From: Aphrophora alni
Taxonomy: Eukaryota; Arthropoda; Insecta; Hemiptera; Aphrophoridae
Length of the DNA: 64,000 nucleotides
Direction of reading: 5' to 3'
NCBI GenBank assembly: GCA_963513935.1
Contig: OY740777.1
Span: 12,573,092 to 12,637,091 of the forward strand
Shown here one piece after another: positions 26,531 through 38,722 of the stretch (the stretch's first letter is position 1; each line of letters starts with the position of its first letter). The notes beneath the pieces are model-generated. The model was given only the letters and a program-made list of their open reading frames with translations. It was not told where the DNA came from and ran no database searches. A program made the translations under genes and the position numbers.

Positions 26531-27198
26531 CGCGCACGTGTTGCACTAACTTTCATACACGCATAAACGCAATTAAAAGGTTTAAAAAAATATTCGTTGA
26601 TTTCTGTTCCTCCCCTACCCAATAAAAATTGTCTGTACGGAGTTATTACTCAAAGAGTAAAATAGGATATGTTCTTTATATTAACAACACAAATATTTAA
26701 AAATGAACCTAAATTAAATAGTAGACTACATATTATATAAGACGTAAGTAATTTTAATAATAATGGCAAATTTATCGTTCATAACACCCAATTGTCAGAA
26801 AAAGAATATATACAACAATTGAGTGCAGAAATCAAAAATGTAAAATACAACATAATAAAATTAAATTAAAAAACAAAAACATTATATATTGTACTACAAT
26901 CTTACATGGTGACGTAGAAGTCGTGTGCAGGTTAGAAAAAAAAACTTTAAAATTATTTATAACAAGTTATATCTATAATTCTAATGCTCCCAGCAAATAT
27001 TTAATCAAAATCTATCAATTTTCTCCATTATAAATGTTTTGTTTGTTGATACCACAGAAATCTGCTCTCTAAAATACACATTTCTAATTTAGCCACATGT
27101 CAAACAAATACACAAAACTGTACAATGCATTTGTTGTAAGTACTGTGTTATAAAAGAAAAAAAATGCTTAAATATACAGTATGCTGGAAAATTGTGAA

Positions 27199-27231
27199 GC
27201 CTAACCGAACCTAATCTAACCTAACCTAACT
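27199..27231 (-). repeat. Short interstitial (TTAGG)n tract, degenerate
   Basis: CCTAACCGAACCTAATCTAA followed by CCTAACCTAAC. TTAGG on the minus strand is the canonical arthropod telomere repeat; here it is short, imperfect and internal. Confidence 0.7.
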
Positions 27232-27469
27232 TCATGGGGTGGTTTACCATATCTAAACTAAGAAAACGTTGCTGTGAATATATTTCCCGAATCGCAAGCT
27301 TTGATTGGAAATTAAAATATTTACATAAAAATCTCTTGACATATGTCATAAAAATTAACATTTTTGAGTTATTTCGATTTTTTAAAATTAAGTAGCTAAT
27401 TTCAAAAGGGTTATTGGATTAGGTTGATTGCTTATTTCAAAATAGTTCTACACCTTATCAGGTATAATC

Positions 27470-27575
27470 CCATGTATCAATGCAATCCGTTAAACCGTTC
27501 TGGAGATAAAAAATAATTTGTGAAAAAAACAAAATGGCGGATATCTGAGAAACTAGGCAATTCCGGATATATGTT
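27470..27575 (+). repeat. Dispersed repeat, plus-oriented copy (partner at 30180-30310)
   Basis: TTCTGGAGATAAAAAATAAT, GTGAAAAAAACAAAATGG, CTGAGAAACTAGGCAATTCC and GGATATATG match the reverse complement of 30180-30260 in order. The AAATGGCGG plus CTGGAGAT wording also resembles the foldback at 57.5 kb (CGCCATTTTGTGG and TATATCTCTAGAAC). Confidence 0.6.
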
Positions 27576-28917
27576 CACGACAACTTTTCCTTAGTTTTGA
27601 CGTGGGCAACCACCTACTGAAGTTTGTAAAGACAATTTTGCAACACACGGTATATAATTAAAACCAATATACATAATCCAACCATGTTTCCGCCATAAAT
27701 CTACTTTCCAATACTTGTTAAATATTATATATCTGTTCTTTTGTCTGAATTCCAATCACATTTTAACCCTAAAGAATTGTATATTAAATAACTTGCTACG
27801 TAAAATATAGAGTACTACCAAATATTGGAGTTAAATAACCTTCTCGTCGTTTGCACAAAACATCCACGCGAAATATTATTTAAATAAAATATACGTTTTG
27901 TATTTTCGACTACAAGAAAAAATCTACAAATGTGTAAACATATCACGTTCGACTATACGCTAAACGGTTTACCTTCTAAAAGTCAAAAAGACAATGTTAT
28001 TTATTTTGTACGTGAATTCCAATCTAATTTCGTTACGGGACATGAATTCCGTTAAATGTTCATAACGGAAAACTCTTGCACTACCAGAATTGATCCAACT
28101 GAACTGTGGGGTTTTGGATTTTACTTTTTACATATAGATAGTGTATTGAATTGATATTGGGTTTTTGGTAGATGTATCTTTGTGAAGTCCTATGCGTTCA
28201 TAAAATTGTATTTTGGAATTATATCTGTATTTAATATCTACAGCATGTGAACTGATATAATTTAATCTAATTAAGTATGCGACGACTATATATATCATTA
28301 TTTTATAACTACAAATTTTGTGTAGCTCACATAAGAGAAAAATACAAAATTATAATAACGATTATTATAAACGATTTATAACGATTTATAACAATATAAA
28401 ACGTATTGTTTGCCATCTCTGCAAAAATATCGATACATTTCGATAAAAATAAAAAATCGTGAGTTTTTAAAAACGCAATTTCACAAAATCGGCTACATAG
28501 ATTTCGCTAAAATGTTGGGAAATGTTATGAGTAACAACCCAAATCCCAGTGCATAACAGCAAGTACAAAATATAAAGTTAAGAAATAATCCGCAAAATTC
28601 TCGACGCCCATCATTTTAATCAAATATTTAAGTTTTTAGGTTAAATTTAATCAAATAAAATTGAAACTGACGACGCTTTCAGGCTTTAATAATAAGCAAA
28701 GTATGTTTAGGCCCCTTTTAATATTATAAACCAAAAAAATTTGAAAGTTTCCATCATAGATTGTTTTTCTTTTTGACTGAAAACAACCGCTCTAATATTT
28801 TTCGTGAGGAATTATTCTGATTTCGTTTCGAAGATAGGTAAATGAGAAAGTTTTTGCAATAATATATACGCCGTTATTTTAGACATATTATAGGAAATCA
28901 ATAGAATAGACAATTAA
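27576..28917. other. AT-rich non-coding stretch
   Basis: No gene or clear element. Near 28366-28403 ACGATTTATAAC occurs twice in a short degenerate tandem patch. Confidence 0.4.
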
Positions 28918-29100
28918 ACTTTACATTTTAAAGTGCAAGCCTCCCGACCTATCCAACATTACATTGAAAGCGTGCTCCCAGAAATTAAACTGAAGTCGTA
29001 TTTTTTTGATGGCATCATAAAAGCTGAACTTAATGTTCCGAAGTATCTTTTAGAAGGATGCGTAACTGTGCGAGGAAATCATGTGGTTATTGCTTTATAA
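28918..29100 (+). CDS. Candidate terminal coding exon or gene fragment, function unknown
   Basis: An open frame from 28918 to the TAA at 29098 encodes 60 residues with a protein-like composition, including QHYIESVLPEIKLKSYFFDG and then KAELNVPKYLLEGCVTV. It has no ATG near its 5' end. An AG at 28932-28933 (TTTTAAAG, then TGCAAGCC) could be a splice acceptor, though the upstream pyrimidine tract is weak. The segment is more GC-rich than its surroundings. The 240 bp downstream contain several AATAAA-type signals near 29331-29345, compatible with a short 3' UTR. I recognise no family. It could be a real last exon, a transposon-derived relic, or chance; the codon-like composition against an AT-rich background is the main support. 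Confidence 0.3.
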   Translation, partial: TLHFKVQASRPIQHYIESVLPEIKLKSYFFDGIIKAELNVPKYLLEGCVTVRGNHVVIAL

Positions 29101-30094
29101 GGGGGTACAAACAGCTATAAAAATATATATAGACGCACTGAAGGAGTGCCGGTTCTAAGATCATCAAAACCCATCGTAAATCAAACTATGACAAAACTGA
29201 CATCGGTCTAACGTCTTGTTTGTTTTAGTCATTCGGGGACCCTTCTTCATATCCTGCCGATTTTGTTTTTATTGTTTTATGATTTTATTACGATGAAATG
29301 AATGGAGTCATTCCGTGGTTGTAAAAAGAGCAATAAAAATAAATAAAAAAACATTCTATACAATTTGCTTCAATTTGAATTTTATTAAGAAATAAAAAAT
29401 GTCTGGTTAAATTTGATATTTTGTTTATTGTTTTATTATGTAAATAAACAACTTTGCTTTTCTAATTTTTGATGAACTGTTCGTTTTTTTTCACGTAAGC
29501 ACTAAAATAATCTTATTTTAAAACCGGATCATTTTCAATATTACTGTTTTTATGTCAATTTTGAAATAAAATATAAAACTCTCTTTTTGTTCTGTACAAT
29601 ACAAATTCAGTTATTTTGTAGTTACAATTTGAAATCTGTGCACAATAAACGTCGATGGCATATTTTACAACCTACATGTGAGAAACTTTTCCCGAATATA
29701 CGTTTTATAGCTACCATTTTGAAATTTACAATATAATATTGCTTTAATTGACTAGTTTAAGCTATTTGTTTAAAAAAATTTAAAAAATAATAAACATTTG
29801 TCAGAAAATGTTTAATTTATGACAAAAATTAAATTTGACAATGTTTTAAACAAAAATATTCGTTTATGAAATATAGAATGGGGCAGAACATAGTTATCAG
29901 TGATATGAACTTAATGGTCTATTATAAACTGACGTGTGTTGTCCTATATATGCACAAAAGGATGTTTCCATTAAATGATAAAAGAAAGTTGGATTCTGAT
30001 AGCTCTGAAAGATTATATAAATCAGTACAACGATCGTAAAGCAATGATTTTAACGTAGCTCCAGTGCCACTGGAGATATAAATACAGAGTATTG

Positions 30095-30310
30095 CAAAAT
30101 TGTGTTTCCAAACTGCAGGATGTGGTTTCCCACATAAAAACTAAATAAATGTGGTTTCCCACATCAAAATATTCTATAAATAATATGTCCGGAATTGCCT
30201 AGTTTCTCAGATACGAGCCATTTTGTTTTTGTTTTTTTTCACAAAATATTTTATATCTCCAGAACTTTTTCATAAATTGAATTAAAACTTGACATAGGAG
30301 CCTACCACTC
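30095..30310 (-). repeat. Dispersed repeat, minus-oriented copy with internal duplication
   Basis: GGAATTGCCTAGTTTCTCAG, CATTTTGTTTTTG and ATATCTCCAGAAC are the reverse complement of 27500-27570. At its outer end TGTGGTTTCCCACAT is repeated at about 30120 and 30151, an inverted, hairpin-forming word. Confidence 0.6.
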
Positions 30311-30837
30311 AATATAATATTTGAGCCTTGGCATAATATTTAGAATTATTATGGTTACATTATTATCCAGTCAGTTTCCGATTTCTGATACAATTGATTT
30401 CTTCGATTTTTAAATTGAATTACCACTCGTTTCCTTTAGTCAAAAACAGAAAATAAAATACAAATTACCAACCTTTTAAATAAAAAATTAAACTAAAGAA
30501 AGTTTAAACGGGTTTACTAAACTAATTAGAACCGTAAACTAGTCTTGCCAACATTCCAGATTAAAATTAAATTCCACTTTTATGTTACAATAACAATTCA
30601 ACGGGAACCTGCTAGCCAATAACAAAACAGTGAAAGAGATAGATTTGTCGTCATAAAATATTTTATGGTTGTCCTGTCGATGTCAACATTGCATTTAGTT
30701 TTATTGTGGAAAATGAAAGTCTATTAAACCGTTTATTGTTTTATAGAGTTGTAAAATTTTTGTAAATGATTACGTTCAAAAAAAGAAACGATTAGCCTAC
30801 ATGTTAAAATAAAATTATATACAACTTTAAATGTTAC

Positions 30838-31065
30838 ACATTTTTGATTATTATACTAATTTTCTAGATTGTTGTACTAAATTTCTAGAATATTATACTA
30901 AAATTCTAGATTATTAGACTATACTAAATTTCTAGATTATTGTACTAAATTTCTAGAATATTATACTAAAATTCTAGATTATTAGACTATACTAAATTTC
31001 TAGATTATTGTACTAAAATTCTAGAATATTATACTAAAATACTATATTATTATACTCCGACAAAT
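30838..31065 (+). repeat. Minisatellite of about 20-bp units with a 68-bp higher period
   Basis: The unit ATTATACTAAATTTCTAG repeats about eleven times with variants (GATTGTTGTACT, AATATTATACT, GATTATTAGACT). The TTAGACTATACT variant recurs at 30917 and 30985, so three units form a 68-bp period. The TCTAGA core is palindromic. Confidence 0.85.
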
Positions 31066-32335
31066 ATAATTATAAAACGTTACAATTGGGTTATTTATAT
31101 TAAAAAAAGTAAATATATAAAAAACTGAAAAGCTTAGAAGACAGACGTTATGTATAAAGTTGTTTACAATTAAAGGGGAAAAAACGGATTCTTTTAAATT
31201 TATTTCGGTAAATTAATTTTCAAAGTAGTCACCAAAATTTTCAAAAGATTCTCAAAGGATTTAGATGAATTTTTTTTATAATGTACCTTCTATGGATACA
31301 GAACATATGAATTTTCATCTTTACAAAAAATCTCAATTACTGGTAATTTTTAAATAGTTTTTCTATAGAGTTGTTATAAAACAATAAATGTCTAAAAATG
31401 GTTAGGCCTATACTGATTTTGTTAAAATTTTATAGACTAGAGTTCCAGATTTTCAAATCAAATATTAAAAATAAAATTACAGTTCTGGAATGATAGGAAA
31501 CGATTCTGTTTAAATGTAGGAAATGTTTCAACTTAAGCTATATAATGTCATTTAAATATTTTTTAAATGTTGATAAAATCAACTATCTTGTCTTAAAAAT
31601 GACAATTTAAAAAAAAATCAGTAAACATTTGTTTGTTTTGACTTCTAAGTAGAATAGAGACAATTTCAGGATATATTATAATTTATTTATAAATGAGAAA
31701 ATAATTGAATTTTTTTTACACCTTTTATTTTAATTATACAATCCTGTGCTGGTGTTGAAAGGTATGAATTGAGAGTGAACCACCGGGAGTTGTCATGAAG
31801 ACAATTCCCTGACAACTTCACGGTTTGTGAAAGTCAGTGCTCCGTCTTGTCTCAGATGTGCGAGGAACTAAACCTATCCTTAGGGAACATTTTGTAAAGG
31901 AATCCTGGAGACATGAAGCATGGCTGAGAAGTAAGCACATACACATAACCACATGACGAGTACAGTCAACTCAAAAAGTTTACTTTGCGTCGAATCCTGT
32001 TTCACTGTGATATTGGAATTCTTTAGTAGTTTTCGTTGTTGTTGTTTTGTAGTTTGGGCGATGCGTGTAGTGACTGTCGAGTTGTCTTGATGAAGAGAAA
32101 TCACTTTAACTTGGTTTATAATTTTCTATAAATAATTTATTAATTATAATGAGAAAGTTGCGATGGTAAAGACAAATCGTTGTTTTCTATTAAAACATCT
32201 GTTGAGGTGTCTTAAGTCATGCAATGTGTTTTCGAATTATCTCCGTCGTGCGAGCAACAAACTATAGTCGAAAAAATTGTATGGATTTTTGTCAAATTTG
32301 TTGTTTGAGCATATTTTACTGATATATCTAGATGT
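31066..32335. other. Non-coding stretch, GC-elevated between about 31740 and 31930
   Basis: The segment 31740-31930 has clearly higher GC than its flanks and includes TTGTCATGAAGACAATTCCC, an internal inverted repeat. A 74-codon minus-strand ORF (31880-32104) overlaps it, but its product has no recognisable domain, so I do not call a gene. Confidence 0.35.
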
Positions 32336-32339
32336 CGTT

Positions 32340-32380
32340 AATTTATGTATTTACTGGTGGTTTAACCTGGCTTCGCCCGG
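32340..32380 (-). mobile_element. Possible Helitron 3'-end hairpin
   Basis: On the minus strand, CCCGGGCGAAGCCAGG can form a short GC hairpin (CCCGG with CCAGG, one mismatch). The CCGGGCGAAGCC type word is typical of 3' ends of insect Helitrons, and it lies downstream of the helicase relic on the same strand. No clear CTRRT terminus follows, so the end may be decayed. Confidence 0.4.
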
Positions 32381-32699
32381 GACTTCTAACATATGTTATT
32401 CACTAATAAATGTTGAATATGATCTTGATTTCAAAATATTCGCAAACCCGCCTGCTAACACTTAATTGTAGAATCATGCGCAAGACCCTAAAAATGATAG
32501 TAATGAGTTAAATAAAGTATTTTTACAAAGTAGAAATTTACTCAGTAACAGTAACTTTTTTCAGATGATCCGGTGCTATAGGAGTGTGTGGTAGTTGGAA
32601 TATAAAGAGATAAACCTCAAAATATAAGAAGTAAAAGCTTTTTATTGAATACATTCTAACTATTTAAAATTCTTGTTTATAAACAATATTTTTCATTTT

Positions 32700-32965
32700 G
32701 TTATACAATTTTTTCGGATTTCCTACTCGAGAGCAAGCTACATATAATTGACCGTAAGAAAAACAGGAATCCTTGAGACTTATGCCGCAATACTTTATAG
32801 TTTGTCCCTATGGTTTATCTGGCTAATGTGTAACAAATGGGTCTGACTTTTTTATTTTACAATTGCAGTCTCTTTAATTTGAATGGTAATTCAGTCGATA
32901 TCAGTGGTATTGCTCGGATAAATACTGTATTTCCCTTGTATTTTTCGGTCATAAGTTCGGCCCTT
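32700..32965 (-). pseudogene. Helitron Pif1-type helicase relic, C-terminal part
   Basis: Minus-strand frames give the conserved end of the Helitron Rep/Helicase protein. The first block is KGNTVFIRAIPLI, STELPFKLKRLQL (about 32960-32875); the second is GQTIKYCGISLKDSCFSYGQ followed by LYVACSRVGNP (about 32810-32715). In intact proteins these are the segment before the last helicase motifs and the motif containing GQLYVACSRV. Between them lies a stop after LKRLQL and a frameshift in the RPF-T-P region, so the gene is broken. The Rep (HUH) domain and helicase motifs I-IV are not found upstream. The protein would unwind DNA during rolling-circle transposition; this copy cannot. Confidence 0.7.
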
Positions 32966-33120
32966 TTATCTCCCAATGGACGCCCTTAGAGACAAAACGG
33001 AAACCTTATTCACGGATAAGCAATAGAGGACTATCACACCATATACCCCCTTTGATTATACCGGGATTCGTTTTTGAGTTTTACCGGCAAGCACATTCTA
33101 CACTTCCTTTTATTATATAG

Positions 33121-34312
33121 GCCTATATATTGATTATCATTATGTTTGTTTTATTCAGACTAAATTCTAAAAACAAATGTTTTTGATTAAAAGGTGGAAA
33201 TAATTTTGCCGAATTCTTATCAATTTATTAAAAATTGTACTTAGGCCTAAATATAAAATTTGTTACCTGTGTAATTATTTACTAAATCCACAATTCATTT
33301 ATAGAGTTTCAAGTTAACTGTCAATTTTTTTTTTTAATTTGACTTCACGATTTTAATTCGTTTTGTTTAAATATTATATAGTAATCCCTTAAAAAAATAT
33401 TCGCCAGTAAATTCACCCAGGAGCGATAGTTTAAATAGTGAAAATTAATATTAGAAAGTTATATAATTCAAAATCGGGCTCAACAATTTAAAACTATTTT
33501 GTGTAACTTTTGAAGGATTCAAACTCACAACAATATACAAAAGAGTATATTTATCTAAAAGCTTTTTAATTTTCCTAAATTCAATTTTTCAAAAACTAAT
33601 TGGAACTCAAATCTGAAACTGACTTGATAAAAACGCAGCCATAGTTTACAAATTAAATCGTAATAACTAACGTGAAAACATAAACAGGCGAAAATGTAAA
33701 CGACGGCATTGAACTCTCCACAAAATATCCGTTATTTTGTTAAAATTATTTAACGCCTACTAGAAATATACTGTTCTGTGATTTTCTAACATAGCAGCAG
33801 TGAAACGACAACATCCCCCCTCCCTACAGACAGTCTTTGGGTTCCATTGTGAATGCAAACGCTTGAAGTATAAATAACCGTTCTACACTACGCCCAAAGC
33901 ATCTCGCCACTCCCAAAGTTAAATATAAACCCCGTGGTTAACAGCTGGGATGGAGCGTTTCCTCTTTGCTTATGACATTTCCATAATTTCTAGAAATATT
34001 AAATAGACTTTAAAACGAGTGTACACAACAATACAATAGGATTGTAGTATAAAAATTACGGTTAGAATTATGAGTGGTTTGGAAGTCTTAAATGGCGCTT
34101 TTTATGGAACGTATTGCACGCCACACGTCCGCTAAATGCATCTTTACAATGTTTAGGAGTCATTTGAAAACAGATATATGTACAAGATTTAAATATAAAG
34201 TGTCGAGTGCAATTCTTTCGTTCCTGCACGCATGGGATGTTATCGTCTTGTACGTGCGCTGTGGATATGTGGCACAGGAGAAGGAAAATGTAAGGAATAT
34301 TACCTGGAACAG
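33121..34312. other. Non-coding stretch with TATA-like words
   Basis: A less AT-rich patch (33780-33960) holds GTATAAATAACC near 33868 and AATATAAACC near 33922. Long overlapping open frames on both strands at 34068-34358 have no recognisable content, and neither is called. A promoter is possible but unsupported by any downstream gene. Confidence 0.25.
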
Positions 34313-35010
34313 GAACAATGAAACGTATCCTGATTTTTAGATTTGATTTGAGGAACAATTTTTATAAACTTGTGTTTACTGACGAAACTAAAATTAAAAG
34401 AACTACTAAAATACTTTAATAATTAAATAATAAAATAACTAATCTAAATAATGGTTTTATTGATAACTTACTAGTAATTAATTAGGTACCTCCCAACGAT
34501 ATTTACCAGCATTTTTGGCACTCTATATTGTACTTAGCATTTTGGTGTGGACGGAAAATTACACCTGAATAGCGTACGCAGAGTCACTCTATAATTGTTC
34601 CTGTGCATCGATTCATTTGGTGTAATAACATCAGCTTTTCGATATAATACGATTTCAATAATATTTCTTGCTGAAAACGGAACGATGAAGCGTATCCTGA
34701 TTATTAGATCTGATTTGAGGAACGATTATTATAAACATGTGTTAGTGACGAAACAGAAATTAAAGTACCACTAAAATACTTTAATAATAAAATAACTAAT
34801 CTATATAATGGTGATAACTTACTAGTCATTAATTACCTAGGTACTTCCCAAAGATATTTATCGACACGTTAGGCACTCTATCTTTTACTTATCATTTTGT
34901 TGTGGACAGAAAACCACACCTCAATAGCGTACGTAAAGTCACTCTATAATTATTCCCGCATCTCATATATCTTCATAGCATCAGCGTTTCGATATAATAC
35001 GATTTCAATG
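34313..35010 (+). repeat. Tandem duplication, about 367-bp unit, two copies
   Basis: GAACAATGAAACGTATCCTG at 34313 recurs as GAACGATGAAGCGTATCCTG at 34680, and both copies end with TTTCGATATAATACGATTTC (34638 and about 34988). The second is about 35 bp shorter. Divergence is moderate, so the duplication is not recent. Confidence 0.85.
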
Positions 35011-35531
35011 TTTTTTTTTTTTTTTGCTTTTCAATTTAATTTGTAGGGAAATTTACACTTTTATTTTGTAAAATGAATAGTTAATTTCACAAATGTAGGA
35101 TGCTCCATCGCATCCTTTAGTGTGTTTACATTCCTAAGAAATTTCCCGTATAAATTTCGTTGATAAATTTTAACGGATTTGAGACTAATACGTTTTGTTT
35201 AAATTCTTCGGAGTTATTTTTTTAAAAATGTGTCAAAATGTGTAGCGGGAGGGGGTGAGATGTCTGTACATAACTCCAAAATATGTCAACGTGCATAAAA
35301 TAACTAAATAACTTTATTTTAGTTAAGGAAAAACGAAATTGTCTTATCTTATTTAAACTTCATTTTTTACGGTATTCATGTCACTTTCAACAGGTTGTTT
35401 CGCTTGAGATGCGATTGTGTTCACCGACCCGTTTTTTGGCTTGTAATTATAGAATATATATTGTGAAATGTTTTTATCTTTATAATCTTGTTTTCGCCAC
35501 GACATGAAGCGAACAATGTTTTAATTCTCAT

Positions 35532-35567
35532 CTGATGATGGCTGGAGTTGTAGTCCCGAAACGCGTC
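35532..35567 (+). ncRNA. Hammerhead-like motif, single copy
   Basis: A perfect CTGATGA core (35532), T, GGCT-loop-AGTC stem (with G-T), CCC, GAAA, CGCG, TC. The stem II region is longer than in the other copies and stem I is not evident. AGTCCAACGTCGG follows, a layout seen at other such motifs. No inverted partner is nearby. Confidence 0.35.
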
Positions 35568-36344
35568 TTAAAAGAGATTTTTTAAATATAGTCCAACGTC
35601 GGTATCTATAATATTGTATGTCACAGTTTTTTAAAATTATCTTTTCTTAATTGAATTTCATCGAGAAACATTCAAAATAAAAATACTAAAAAGACAAAAC
35701 TTTTTTCGTTTAAAATACGAGTTCAGTAGTTCTTGACACTATAAGTGAATTCCAACCATGGACGCCGGTTAATTTATTAAATTATTTTAAACAATGTTAT
35801 GTAGCCTACTGTATATAATAAGGTCTATATGACTTGTGCCATAAACCCATCTTATGCTAAATATTACAAAATTAATTACTAAACGTGTGCGATCAAGTTT
35901 CGTTTTTCATTTCTTAAAAGTATTCCTTCTTTTTAATTTTATATTATTTTCAGTTTTGGAGACTAATTTGAGTCAATAATCTTTACATTTCTTCAAAATG
36001 GTAATGAAATTAATCGATTTTGGGAACATGTGTCTTCTATAACAGCATCACGGCCAATTTTTCCTTTACTTTTACAGATAAATCACGAATCGAAATTTTA
36101 GGGGCACTGTTTAGGTAAAATTTAGTAAAGTTTTATCAAAATGAAGCAACACGTCGAAAACAGGATTTGTAACTTGTGTTAGATAGACTAAAATATTTGA
36201 GTTATCGAAAAGAATAAAAAGCTCCGTGGAAAAAAATATGCCATCTTAGCAAATTTTATTAAAATCGGTTGAATCTGTTAGGCTGTAGAGCATGGTACAA
36301 ACGTCAGTCGGACCCTACTATCCTAACATGTTGTATCTTAAATT

Positions 36345-36440
36345 ATCATAACCTAACCTAACCTATTTTAACCTAATCTAACTTATCCTAACCTAACATA
36401 ACCAAACCTCATCTATCATAACCTAACCTATGTAATTTAA
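36345..36440 (-). repeat. Interstitial telomere-type (TTAGG)n tract, degenerate
   Basis: Repeated CCTAA units with variants (CCTATTTTAA, CCTAATCTAA, CATAACCAAA) from about 36349 to 36435. A second tract at 36782-36825 flanks the following GC-richer block. Confidence 0.75.
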
Positions 36441-36781
36441 CCTGACTAATTTATTTCCGAAGAGCCGTGAAATGATCTATGCACATCTGCGCAACCCGGT
36501 AGATAAAGGAGTGCGCAACCGGGCCGTCAATAATATGGTTAAAGAGCAGGTGCTATCGTCAACAGATTACCACTGAACTCCAGACTATTATGTGGAAAGA
36601 TTCTTCTTAAGGTTGCATCCGGAACCATGACAACACTTCGAAAAACGCAACCCCTTTGCCTGATCTCAACTTCTATCCATTCCTTCATCTACATACTTTC
36701 TTTCTTTCACAGCTTGTTTCAAATAAAGCCACCTCGCCTCGGTTCTTTTTGTCCCATTGCTAGTAGGAATCCCCACGCAGT
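36441..36781. mobile_element. GC-richer insert flanked by telomere-type repeats, unclassified
   Basis: About 340 bp of near-balanced composition, unlike the AT-rich surroundings. It includes GCGCAACCCGGTAGATAAAG, its partial repeat GTGCGCAACCGGGCCGTC, and a pyrimidine-rich stretch (CTTTCTTTCTTTCACAGC near 36700) followed by AATAAAGCC. It sits exactly between two CCTAA tracts. No ORF or SINE A/B box was recognised. It might be a retroposed 3' UTR or a telomere-targeted element; both are guesses. Confidence 0.35.
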
Positions 36782-36826
36782 AACCTAACCTAACTTAAAC
36801 TACCCTAACCTAACCTAATCTAATCT
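36782..36826 (-). repeat. Interstitial telomere-type (TTAGG)n tract
   Basis: CCTAACCTAACTTAAACTA, then CCTAACCTAACCTAATCTAA. It is the right-hand partner of the tract at 36345. Confidence 0.75.
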
Positions 36827-37596
36827 AAAACCACTCAAAATTCTCTAAACGTTATTAAATGTATGTGAGAAAATACAAACGTTTGAATAAATTAACAGCA
36901 AACAAAAAAGAAAGAAAGAAAAAAATATTATTATTTTACAATTAAACAAATTGAATTTGTAATAAACACCAATTTTCTGACAATCTCCTTAATTTTTTTA
37001 TTATATTAGAATAAAAACACCAAAATCTTTTTGCCTTCATGCTGATACTTATAATAACTAACAATTACTAAATTTACTCCTAAAAAAAGAACTTAAATAA
37101 ATACCAGAAAACCGCGAAAATAATCATCTCTAAAAATACCTCTAAATGAATACTTTTGAGGCAAGGATTGGTCTAGTACGGCATTGGTGGGTTCTAGACA
37201 GGTCACCACACAAGGTCAATATCAAAACCCATAAACCGAACATTTAACGAGTCGTTCCCCAGTTTCTACCTTGGATTCTTATTTGTATAATCTCAAATCC
37301 CTAATGTATAGTTTAGTTAGGCGTATTTTTCCTTTTGTTTTGCATTATGGGTGCGTTTTAAAATCTATTTTACGACTATCTTGGACGTCGGTTTTCACGG
37401 CATTTTACGGCGCCATTGTCAAACGACTTGACACGGTTATACATGTGGGAATATAATACGCTTTGCATATTGTATACTTCTACGGCGTATTAATATTTTA
37501 ACTATTTTAGTATTTTTTATTTGATGTGGTAAATGTAGATAGACCGTGCGCCTTGGATATTAAATGAATTTTAATATTAGTTTGGAATTTTTGTTT
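36827..37596. other. AT-rich non-coding stretch
   Basis: No feature can be supported. A 61-codon open frame at 37271-37456 has no recognisable domain. Confidence 0.4.
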
Positions 37597-38222
37597 TTTT
37601 AATGAATCTAGAAAGCGTCGGTGTCTTTATAAAGTACTTTAGTAATTTATAAAGTGGTAATAACAATAATATTAATTAAAGAAAAATATTTCGTGTGACT
37701 GGTGTTGACCTTGAAGTTTTTACGGAAAAAAACTGACTTTAAGGCTTTAATTTCGGATTCAATGTTGTTATAAAAGCGTGACAAATTATTGGAATGGATA
37801 TATTTTTGAAGTAATATCGATCATAATTTGTAATAATAATATGTGAAAGGGCAATTTTAAAACCTTTCGGACTTGGATGACGATACTTGTCCGTGTTAAA
37901 TTTAAATTTTTTTAATGAATCTAGAAAGAGTCGTTGTCTTTATAAAGTACTTTAGTAATTTCTAAAGTAATAATAATAATAATATTAATTACGAAAAGTA
38001 ATTCGTGTGAATGGTGTTGACCTTGAAGTTTTTACGGAAAAAACTGATTTTAAATCTTTAATTACCATCATCTGTGATTCAATGTTCTTATAAAAGCGTT
38101 ACAAATTATTGGAATGCATCTAGTTTTGAAGAAATTTCGTTCGTAATTTGTAATAATAATATTTGTAAGGGCAATTTTCAAAGCTTTCGTACTTGGATTA
38201 CGATACTTGTCCATGTTAAGTA
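37597..38222 (+). repeat. Tandem duplication, 313-bp unit, two copies
   Basis: AATGAATCTAGAAAG at 37601 and 37914, GGTGTTGACCTTGAAG, CAAATTATTGGAATG and CGATACTTGTCC recur in order at a spacing of about 313 bp. The copies differ by scattered substitutions and a short insertion. Confidence 0.9.
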
Positions 38223-38722
38223 ATTATTTGAGAAGAAGAAGGAACGGCGATCTTAACGACTGTGTTACTTAGTGGGTTTGAAAAATAAATCCTTGATTAG
38301 TCCAAAAATAATTAATTATATTAATTTTAAGTTGAGCGAAGTGAATTTATAAAATGTTATTAAATGTCTAAAATGTTTCGATATGGATACAAGATTACGT
38401 GAAATATCTGAGAGTTATTATGAATAATGAATAAAGCTGGAAAATACACATTAAATATTTTTAAAACAAGTCTTATTTTTGAAAGAGCATTTCCTTAATG
38501 TATTGTTAGGATAGTTTATTTCCCTTTGATTCATAGAGTTTATTATAGTCTTTCCTTTTTGTGGGGAATTTATTGACCTAAAATAACACTGCTGTATTCT
38601 TCAAAATTAAAAAAAAAACAATGAACATCCTCCTACTATTTTTTTTTGAATTACGAAATCTGTCTAAAATAATAATATTTTCGTTAAAAGTGAAAATATA
38701 CCAAGTAAAAGTTATAACTTCG

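Noticed and set aside
34068..34358. Overlapping ORFs of 96 (minus) and 82 (plus) codons
   Set aside because: The two frames mirror each other, neither shows a domain, and no splice or start context decides between them.
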